The notes under the pieces were generated by a model that was not told the origin of the DNA, did not search any database, and was given only the letters and a program-made list of their open reading frames with translations. Below are positions 44,901 to 56,700 of a stretch of 64,000 nucleotides of DNA, piece after piece. Made by a program: the position numbers and the translations under genes. How positions within the stretch are numbered: the first letter of the stretch is position 1; each line of letters begins with the position of its first letter. The stretch comes from Megalonaias nervosa (taxonomy: Eukaryota > Mollusca > Bivalvia > Unionida > Unionidae), in assembly GCA_016617855.1 (NCBI GenBank), contig JAECUM010093679.1, positions 36,628 to 100,627 on the forward strand, given 5' to 3'.

Positions 44901-47900
44901 AATAAGAATGAGTGTGTGTGTGATTTGGATTTTTAATGTAGCTTTAACAATATTTCAGTCATATCGCTATGATGTCTGCAGTGTGGCAGTTAGTGATGTC
45001 TAGCACTGGGGCATCATGCCGCAGACATGTAGCATCATGTCACATTATTCTTACACCAGGCCGACCAGTCCTGACACTAATAACCTCTTAATGCTGAGAG
45101 CCTAGCGAGGCAGCTGTTAGTACCATTTTTATAAGTGTTTGGTATGACTTGGCTGGGGTTCAAACCCATGACCTCCCACTTCCAAGCGGATGCTCTAACC
45201 ACTAGGCCATCGGAGTGGTCGAAATAAGAATTTAAAAAATGGCCAGCCCTAGCCACTTATAGACAGGTGCAAGAGCTGAAACATGCATTTTGTTACTAGT
45301 GCTTCATGACATATTGCAAATATCCTACACCATAAAAGGACCTACATGACCTAACCCATTCAAAAGGATATAACTTAATTCTTCTAAGAACCCACCTGAC
45401 TGACCTGTCCAGTGGGAGACAACCACAAACTCATAAACAAGTTTTATTTTTAATATTATTATTACTAATAATTGTAAACACCTACATCAGCACTTGTTTA
45501 TAGATCCTATGCAATCTGCACTCTTAATATCTTAAAATATAACCTATACACATGTATCAAATTTAGCTATAGACAATATACCCCTTTCACAATATGTATT
45601 TTGGATGAGTTGCCATTCCTGATATCAATCGCTAAAATCAAAATGAGGCTATCACTGCTAGGCAATGTTCTTTATATTGACTTAGAAATGGAGATCAGTT
45701 ATGGAAAGTCTGAATAATGTTGTGACATCATGTACATGTACTTATAGTGTTAATAAACAAATATGAGCATTCAGAATAATAATAATAATAATAAATATAA
45801 TTTTAAAAAAATAAATAACACACAGCCAAAGAAATTAAAAATTTATTTTAGAAATTGGTTTTATACCAAACATTTGTTTTAGAATGTATTTTTTTTTATT
45901 TTGCACTAAAACAATTTAAGTTCTTTTTAAGTTTTAATAATATTTGTCAAATCATTTTATAGGTATATACAGTATAGCTATCAAAGCATGTATAGGCATA
46001 TGTAATTTAAATAAACTGTAACTACAGTATAGGCGTATGTAATTTAAATAAACTGTAATTACAGTATAGGCGTATGTAATTTAAATAAACTGTAACTATA
46101 GTATAGGCGTATGTAATTTAAATAAACTGTAACTACAGTATAGGCGTATGTAATTTAAATAAACTGTAACTACAGTATAGGCGTATGTAATTTAAATAAA
46201 CTGTAACTACAGTATAGGCGTATGTAATTTAAATAAACTGTAACTATAGTATAGGCGTATGTAATTTAAATAAACTGTAACTACAGTATAGGAGTATGTA
46301 ATTTAAATAAACTGTAACTACAGTATAGGCGTATGTAATTTAAATAAACTGTAACTACAGTATAGGCGTATGTAATTTAAATAAACTGTAACTACAATCA
46401 GTAGAACAACAATCACTATCTTTGCAGATTCAGAAGGCAGCAGCCTGTCCCCACCCTTTCTGTTGAACTTAAATTTCAAATAACATTTTCCTTAGTCCCA
46501 TTAGACAAATATCATGTACAGATTTTAGTATTTGATGAAATCTCCGTCTCTGACTAACAGGCTATTGTTAGTTTCTAACCCTAAAAATGTCTACATAAAC
46601 CTATTTTCAGAATTTTGGAGCTAAGTCTGACAATTATCTAAACAATTTTAATTTAAAATAACATGATCCTATTGTTTTGCTGTTTCAATTTAAAATAACA
46701 TTTTTCAATAGTTTTGGTATTTTAATTAAAGTAACATTATTCTATAGCTTGGTATTTGCACTAAAATAACATTCAATAGTTTTGGTATTTTAATTTTTTA
46801 AAAATATTTGTCAATAGTTTTGGTATTTTAATTTTAAATAAAAATATTCTAAAGTTTTGGTATTTTAATTTAAAATAACATTATTCTATAGTTTTGTTAT
46901 TTTATTTTCATGGGTGCAATCACTTTTCACATACACAAATAAGGTCTCTGTTCCTTGAATCTCAATGACATACCTTTCATTAAAAAAACAAATGCAATTT
47001 CTTTATTCAAAATTTTTCCTTTCATCACTGTTTTTGTTTTCTCTACTAAATAATCTGATAATCTGATGGAAATTCATGTCTGATAATTTTAAAAAATCTC
47101 CAGTCCATTGAATGTTTTTGGAGAGTCATAACAGACTGTGAAATGTTGGATGTCAATATCACACTTACATCTAATATTTTAACTTTGAGGCATCCTTTCT
47201 CCTGCAAACTGGGGCATAGGTACACGAAACTAGCATGGTTGTTTGTCTCCTGACACTACCATTGTTCAGATTTAAGATTTTTTAATTTTATATCCTCTAG
47301 GCTATAAATGATATATTCACGTTACAAAATTTTGATTGTTTGTAAATCTTCCAGCAGTAAGCACTTCATTTTGGAATTGTGAGATTTGGTAAGATAACCC
47401 AAGAGCATTTTTTTTCAGGTATTGTGAAACTGGTCTATTACTACAATTTATAGTCAGGAATAATTTACAAAAATAATAGATATACATAACATATTACTCC
47501 CTCAAGACAGTTCATGGGAGTCATAAAAGTAGACTGTGTCACTTTATAATGTGGTATATTACACACAGTATTACTGTTAGGTCACATTATAACAAGGTAC
47601 ATTACACACAGTATTACTGTTAGGTCACATTATAACAAGGTACATTACACACAGTATTACTGGGCCCCGAGTGGCTGAGTGGTCTAAAGCACTCATCGTT
47701 ATGGATCATTGCCATCTCACCTCTACGTGGGTTCAAGTCTCAGATTTGGACAATGTGGGTATGTGAGAAAGTTTGCTAGTAGCTTCTCGTGGGCTGGTGG
47801 TTCTTTCTGGGGTTTTCATGGGTTCTTCCTCCACCAATTATACTGGCTGCCATGTATAGCCTATCTTGTGGTGAAAAATAGCATTAAACCCTACAGCAAC

Positions 47901-50900
47901 AACAACAACAGAGTATTACTGTTAGGCCACATTATAATGGAGTACAATACACACAGTATTACTGTTAGATCACATTATAATGGGGTACGTTACAAACAGT
48001 AGTACTGTTATATCACATAACAACAGGGTACATTATTTACAGTATTATTGTTAGGCCCACATTATGGGTACATTACAGATGGTATTACTATTAGATCACA
48101 TTATAATAAGGTACATTACACACAGTATTACTGTTAGGTCACATTATAATGGGGTACATTACACACAGTATTACTGTTAGGCCACATTATATAACAGGTA
48201 CATTATTTACAGTATTACTGTTAGGCCACATTATAATGGGGAACATTACAGATGGTATTACTATTAGATCACATTATAACAAGGTACATTACACACAGTA
48301 TTACTGTTAGGTCACATTATAATGGGGTACATTACACACAGTAGTACTGTTATATCACATAACAACAGAGTACATTACACACAATATTACTGTTAGGCCA
48401 CATTATAATGGGGTACATTACACACAATATTACTGTTCTGTATATACACCCACCTGTCCAAAGAACCATGGTTTGGCTGTTGGTGATCTGTCATTCCCAG
48501 CATATATTTTCCCTGTGTCATTCAGTATATACTCCTCTAGTAGCTTGCTATCAGGCTGGTATACATCATCATCTGCAGTGTATAGTATACATTGTCATCT
48601 GCAGTGTATAGTATACATTGTCATCTGTAGTGTATAGTATACATTGTTATCTGCAGTGTATAGATTACAAATTTACTGACACTCGTATCCAAATAGTTTT
48701 CAAATTTCCATAGTAGAAAATTAGCATTTACTGTAAGAAAAATTATATTGCAATAAAATTTTAGGAAAAAATAGAACGGTCTCTTAGTGAAGATTTTGTT
48801 TTTAATAAATAACATTAAGGAGTATTGACACTATATACAATATATACTAAAACAGGCTAGTCACCACTGGGGCACAAATGTTTGGCTTCCCTAGACTGGT
48901 CACCAGTAAGGCACAAAAATGTTTGGCTTCCCTAGACTGGTCACCAATAAGGTACAAATGTTTGGCTTCCCTAGACTGGTCACCAGTAAGGCACAAAAAT
49001 GTTTGGCTTCCCTAGACTGGTCACCAATAAGGCACAAATGTTTGGCTTCCCTAGACAGGTCACCACTAGAGGGCAGAAATATTTGTTTTCCCTAGATTGG
49101 TCACCAATAGAGTACAAATGTTCAGCTATCTAAGAATACTTTTAGACTACTATCAAAGTATGAGCAAGAGATAATATTAATATTGGAATGTGGAATGTCA
49201 GGACATTAAGATCAGTAGGAAAACTCGAGGAGCTGACCCATGAGGTGGTAAGATACCAATGGTACATCCTTAAACTGCAAGATCCATTGGAAGAATTTCA
49301 GAGAGAGATCAACAGATGAAGGACACAGGATTTGCTTTAGGGGACATGAGAACAAGCATGAGCATGGAGTTGGATTTATGGTATATAAAAAATATTGTGA
49401 GTGCAGTCACGGGCTGTTGACCAGTGTCTAACAGGATGATTACCAACTGATTAAGGGCATCTCCCATCATCACAATCATAGAGGTTTATGCCCCAACAAC
49501 TAATCATGATGATGAGAAAGTGGACAAATTCTATAACCAGCTTTAAACTCTCATTGACCAGATACCCAAGAAGGATATTCTAGTTATTCAAGGAGACTGG
49601 AATGTCAAGGCAGGAGAAAACACACAGGCAGATTGGCAAGAAGTCTGTGGTTCATACTACAATGAACAGACCACTGAGTGCGGACCCAAGCTCCTGGACT
49701 TTGCCACCTACAATAACCTAGTGTTACCAAACACCCTTGACCCCCGCAAACTATCTAGAAGATGCACTTGGCACAGTCCAGATGGAAAACATCACAACCA
49801 GACTGACTACATCTCAGTGAGGAGGCACTTCCGGTCTAGCGTTAACATTGACAAAACATGTAGCATCTCTAGAAAGTGACCATGACTTACTGATGATGAC
49901 TTTCAAACTTCATCTGAGGAAAACCAAGAAGCCAAAACAGGTAGGACTGGAACTTGCAAACCTTAAAGATCCAAGTATCACCATCTTCAACATGGCAGTA
50001 ATAGGCACAGTTGGCAAGATCCTTGGCAAGCTTTGTAGGATAAAGAAGCAGTGGGTCACAGCAGATATCATCAACCTCTGTGATGTGAGGAGAAAACTGA
50101 GGAGGAAGCAAGGAGACCTTGAAGGAGCAGAAAAATGCAGGGAGATTAACAACAGGATTAAGAAGAGTTAGAAGAAAGCAAAGGAAAGCTGGATAGAGGA
50201 CCAATGTAGGAAAGTCAAGAAAAGCCTGAACCAGAATGACAGCAAAAATGCTTACCAGGTGGTGAAAGACCTGACAGCAGAAAAACAGGGAAAAGCTGCC
50301 ATAATCCAGGACAAGGCTGCTAACAGACTCACAGAAGATCAAGAGATTCTTAACAGATGGGTGGAATACTGTTCAGAGCTTTACAACCAGGAGACTTCTG
50401 GAGACCAAGTTGTACTTCCCACTGACCACAACAGAGGTTAACCACCTGATCCTCAGGGAAGAAGTAGAGGCTGCAGTAAAGGCATAAAGAAAGAGAAGTC
50501 ACCTTGGGTAGACAATATACCAGCAGAACTTATTCAAGAAGGACGAACCTCCATGATAGATGTCATCACAACAATCTGCAACAAAATCTAGCAAAAAGTA
50601 GAATGGTCCCCCCCATGAACCCAGTCTCTGATCATCACTTTTCCTAAAACAGGGAATCTGTAGCTATGCCAGAACTACCAAATAATCAGTTCATCAGCCA
50701 CCTAGGCAAGGTTATGCTTAAGATCATCCTCAACAGAATGAAACCCCAAGCACAGCACATCATTGTGGAAGAACAGGGAGGTTTGACAGCAGGATCTAGC
50801 ACTATAAAACAGATGTTCAATCTTAGAATCTTCTGTGAAAAGTATCTGCAGCATCAACAGGAGCTCTATCATGTCTTCACTGACTTCAAGAAGGCTTTCA

Positions 50901-53670
50901 GCAGGGTATGGGCCACCATGCAGATATACAACATCAATAATCAGCACCATATAAAAACTATATGACAAGGCAATAAGCCCAGTTCAATCCAAATGGCAAC
51001 ATAAGAGATTGGGTCAGAACCACAGTTGGAGTTAGAGAGAGGTGCCTTATCTCACCCACTCTCTTCAGCATCTACTTGAAAGAGATTATGTCTGGTGCCT
51101 TGAAAGACCATGAGGGCAGTGTCAGTGTTGGAGGCATAATAATCACCAACCTGAGCTTCACTGATGATATCAATGGTTTAGCAGGAGATGAACAAAAACT
51201 GGAAACCTTGGTGAACTATCTCAACCAAGCATCACTAAGGTATGGGATAGAGATCAGCACTGAAAAGACCAAGTTAATGACAAACAACACAAGTGGCATC
51301 CAAAAAAAAAGAGTGAGTGGACAGAAGCTGGGCGCAGTGACATACTTCAAATACCTAGGTGTTATAACCTCTGATGAAGGTTCAAAACCTAAGGTTTTAT
51401 CCAGAATTGCACAGACAACAACAGCACTGGCAAGGCTGAAGCGTATTTGGAAGGTTAGCAACATTATGCTTGGGTCCTAGATCAAGCTCATATACTCCCT
51501 CATCATGCCTATATTCCTCTATGCATGTGAGACATGGACCCTGACAGCAGAACTAAAGAGAAGAATCCATGTCTTAGAGATGAGATATTATTGAAAGATC
51601 CTGAAAATCTCATACTTAGACCACTTCTCTAATGAAGAGGTGTGCATCAGAATCCAAGGTACAATTGGACCACATGAAGATCTGCTCACCACCATGAAGA
51701 AATGCAAACTAAGATAGAGCAAAATGGAGGAGTGAGACTGTTGCAAAGTCATCAGTGGCACCCCTACGACCAGCCAGGTTACATTAGAAATGAAAAAATA
51801 TTAATGAGAATCTAGAGTGGCAACCAACAGGGAACAAATTTTTTACTTCCCTAGACTAGCTACCACTAAAGCATAAATGTTTGGCTTCCCTAAACTGGTC
51901 ATAACTAGGGCACAGATGTTTGGCTTCCCTAGATTGACCACCAATTGGGCACAATTGTTTAGCTTCCCTGGACTAGCTACCACTAAAGCATAAATGTTTG
52001 GCTTCCCTAAATTGGTCACAAGCAGGGCACAAATGTTTGGCTGCCCTAGATTGGTCACCAATAGGGAACAAATGTTTGGCTTCCTTAGACTGACCACCAC
52101 TAGGGTACAAATGTTTGGTCTCCCTAGACTGGCCACTACTAGGATACAAATGTTTGGTTTCCCTAGACTATCCATCACTAGGGCACAATGTTTGACTTCC
52201 CTAGACTGACCACAATAAATGTTTGGCTGTTTAATAAGGTTGGAAATTTAATAGGGTTTTAATTACTGTCACATTGGCTCCAAGTGACCAAAATATATGA
52301 AACATCTGCATTGGAGGCTGGGTTACAGAGGGGTTTATTTAATAGAAGAGGTTAGGTCACATATGGGTTATATTACAGAGGAAGCAAGGTAACAAATAGG
52401 CTGGTTTAGAGAGGAAGTTTGGCTACAGGTGGAATGGTCACAGTGAAGACAAAGGGGCTAGTTTATAGACCAGGTCAAGTTACAGATACATAGGAGGCCA
52501 AACAAGAGAGGAGGTTGGTTACAGATACATAGGAGGCCAAACAAGAGAGGAGGTTGGTTACAGATACATAGGAGGCCAAACAAGAGAGGAGGTTGGTTAC
52601 AGAGGAGCCAGATAGAGGAGGCCACATTTCTAAGAAGGCTGGGTTATGAAAAGGCTAGTTTCAGGAAGTTTCAATGTGCATAATCCATACTCTTAACATA
52701 TGAGTCAAAGCCTGACCATTTCTGGTATCACCTAATAATCGGTTAATCTTAGTTGTTATTGTTGTTGTTGTTGTAGGGCTTAACGCCATTTTTCAGCACA
52801 CGATAGGCTATACATGGCGGCCAGTATTAATGGTGGAGGAAGAACCCGGGAAAACCCCAGAAAGAACCACCGACTCACAAGAAGCTACTGGCAAGCTTTC
52901 TCACATATCTACATTGGCCGAATCCGAGACTCGAACCCACGCAGACAGAGGTGAGATGGCAGTGATCGTAACGGGCAGCGCTTTAGACCACTCGGCCACT
53001 GGGGGCCTCGTTAATCTTAATACTTATTTACTATCCATATCATGTGTAAAATCTCAGCTCCAGTTATATCTGAATTATTCAAATAGGACTCAGAAAATAA
53101 GACAAAATAAGTCCTATAATGCTTTTCATGACACAGTTTTCTACAGAAACAAGAGTTCTGAATGGCACATTACATGCCAGAAACAAGAGTACTGAATGGT
53201 ACATTACATGCCAGAAACAAGAGTACTGAATGGCACATTACATGCCAGAAACAAAAGTACTGAATAGTACATTACATGCCAAACCCATACGTAAAAGACC
53301 TCTATTTAAATAACTGGCATTATTGTACAAAACTGATTTTTTTCTCATTCATTCAGAGTGACCTTGACCTTTGCCCTTTTGAAACCCAAGACTGATAGTC
53401 TTCTTTCTCACCCATGTGACAGAAAAAGTTTTGCTAGCCTAATATTTCTTATCTCAGACTGGTTGTCTCAGTCAGGTCATCTCAGTCATGGTGTCCACAT
53501 GCTAAAAACTACTTTTATAAAGAAGAAACCCTTGTTGTTTTCTGCTGTGCCTCACAAAGTTGTTATACAATCAAACAACAACAACAGCTATATAACACAA
53601 AAAACCCGTACAGCAACTTAAGGTCACTCCAACTGTGAGAACACACTATATAAAACATTTTGAGAGAGAT

Positions 53671-53706
<36 letters not shown>

Positions 53707-56700
53707 AAAGTCAAGCTATTTGATATTATGCTAGAAACTATAGTTCGTTCCACATAGCATGGTGAATTTTATCCTATCTGTAGGCCTAACTCAGTAAATT
53801 TTCAGGTCAGCTCCATTAAATGTAGCTAAAAGTCCCTAATACTTTGTGCAAAATGAATTTGATACCGTTAGCTACATTTAATGATTCTGATCTGAAAATT
53901 TTTACTGAGCTACAGATATAATAAAATTTATGATGCTGTGTGGAACAAACTTTGACAGAAAACACTATTCCAGGCACACAGACTACACACATCACCGACT
54001 ACAAAAAATTAAAAATCCAAACTCTCTCAAGAACTACCACAAAGACTGCAACAACTAAAAATGTGTTATATTGGACCTGCCTTCTTCAAACTTTGTCAAA
54101 CACACCCAAACAGTGCCAGTTGAATCAAAAATTGTAAACAAATGAAAATTCCTGCACTTACCAATCAGAGTGGTTCTTTCATCAGTACACATGCTATTCC
54201 ACAAGATTTTCGTGTATATATTAATTTCCAAGGATATCAGGAATATGAATTCTGATCCATCGCTACACACTTTGTTAGAACTGTATGGTAGTCTGTACCC
54301 AGTATTTTAATGTATTGTACCAATGTCTACCATAGAACTTTTTCCAAATTAGAACAGGTCACCCCACTGCACTTATTAACATATTCGTATAAATGTGCAG
54401 TACTGTATTTTGAACAACAATAGCACATGGCTTGAGAAGCTCATTGTGCAGTACTTCCAATACCTAACAATTATAACTTTTTTCATGGGTTTTTTTCCCC
54501 TTTTCTATGAATGGCATATATAGCTAGATTCTACTTTAGATAATTATTTAGATTTTCATTAAAGAGTACAAAACCTGATGTTCTTTATATAGAGTGAGAA
54601 ACAATAATAATACCTGATGAATAATACAGTGTTTTGAATCTGTTAACTAAACTGCAAAAGTGCAGGGTTATTTTAACTTAACTGGAAAATGCTGGGTGAG
54701 AAAAATAATCTCATCAGTGTTTGTACCAAGACAAGGAAATCCCAGTTGCAGGCTTACATTTTTTGCCTCTGTCCTTTGCAGAGCCTCATGGGGAGATAAA
54801 TAATGTAACCTCACAACTGGGATTTCCTAGTTTCAGTGCAAACCCCAAAATAGATTCTCTTATTCTCATCCTAAGTGCAAGCCATCCACTAAATTTGGTA
54901 AGTGTAGAAGACGGACAACTAATGTTATTGTATTGTAACCAAATTGGTAACAGACACTTAAATGGAGGCACAATATTATAACATAATATGCCCTGCTTTA
55001 TGGTGGTAATAGAAAGAGCAATGGTTTCAGGATTTGTATTTACAAGAACTATAGGAATAAGTATCAAGCAGATTTATTCCCTGTGGGATCATGGTTGTAG
55101 AATAGGCCTGATGCACTCTGCTGGATTTTCATAACATGCTAGACTGATGATCAAAAGGGTGCAAGTTTGAATTCCCACTCAGTCAGGTTAGGCTACCATG
55201 TGGTGTCCTTGGGTGAGACAGTTCCCACAGCAGTAAATAACCTACTTATCTTGCTTTGCTATCAAACACCAAACCAAACCAAGTAAATTTCCTCTTCACA
55301 CTGACAAATATCAAATTCCAATGACATCAGTATGAGTTCTCTGCATGTCTTATGCATTGTTAGTTCTCTGTGTATTTTATGCCTTGTGAGCTCTCTGTGT
55401 GTCTTATGCTTTGTGAGTTCTCTATGTATCTTATGCCTTGCGAGTTCTCTGTGTGTCTTATACTTTTTGAGTTCTCTGTGTGTCTTATGGCTTGTGAGTT
55501 CTCTATGTATCTTATGCCTTGTGAGTTTTCTGTGTGTCTTATGCTTTGTGAGTTCTCTGTGTGTCTTATGCCTTGTGAGTTCTCTGTGTGTTTTATGCTT
55601 TGTGAGTTCTCTGTGTATCTTATGCCTTGTGAGTTCTCTATGTATCTTATGCCTTGTGAGTTCTCTGTGCATCTTATGCCTTGTGGGTTCTCTGTGTATT
55701 TTATGCCTTGTGAGTTCTCTGTGTATTATGCTTTGTGAGTTTTCTGTGTGTCTTATGCCTTGTTAGTTCTCTGTATTTTATGCATTGTGAGTTCTCCGTG
55801 TGTCTTATGCCTTGTGAGTTCTCTATGTATCTTACGTCTTGTTAGTTCTCTGTGTATTATGCTTTGTGAGTTCTCTGTGTATTTTATGCCTTGTGAGATC
55901 TTTGTATATTTTATGCATTGTGAGTTCTCTGTGTGTCTTATGCCTTGAGAGTTCTCTGTGTGTCTTATGCCTCGTTAGTTCTCTGTGTAGTTTATGCATT
56001 GTGAGTTCTCTTTGTATCTTATGCCTTGTGAGTTCTCTACATATCTTATGCTCTGTGAGTTCTCTTTGTATCTTATGCTCTGTGAGTGCTCCTTTTATCT
56101 CACTCCTTATGAATCCAAAACTACTCTTTCAAAGCAAATATCAATGAAATTTAATTTCTTTGCTTTGTCAAGGAACAAAAAGGATGATAAAGATGATACG
56201 GTCAAATTATTCAGTCAAGGTACAAAGGATGATACAATTAAATTATTCAGTCGTAGTACAAAAAGGATGGTACAATTAAATTACTCAATCAAAGTACAAA
56301 AGGATGATACAATAAACAGAAAATCTAAAATGCTGCAAAACTTCTATTACATAACCTGACCTTGGTTCCAGGGATTGAAGAGGATGTAGATGAAATCATT
56401 GTTATCATATCTAAAGACTGTGGTTCCTTCCTCCTTCTTTTTCACGGCATCCAGTTTGAAAGCCCACTTGCCCACATACAGTGTTGAAGGTGTATGAATC
56501 TCAATACTAATCTGTTTTTCCTGTTTGCTCTTGATCTGGGCGCCCCACTGTCCAAATCGATCCTCCCCTGATAATTCAAATTCAACATGGGTCTGCTTGC
56601 TAGGTAATGGGTCAGCACCTGGCAGTCAAAAGAAGTAATTGTTTATACACAATGTACACAAAATTGAACAGTATATATACCCAGATCTGTTGTCACATAC

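Noticed and set aside
49887..50342. 151-residue minus-strand frame
   Set aside because: Antisense of the plus-strand LINE, which reads recognisable endonuclease and reverse transcriptase motifs.
55262..56147. Long frames on both strands (Leu/Cys/Ser-rich and His/Arg/Thr-rich)
   Set aside because: 27-bp array open in all frames; no start context.
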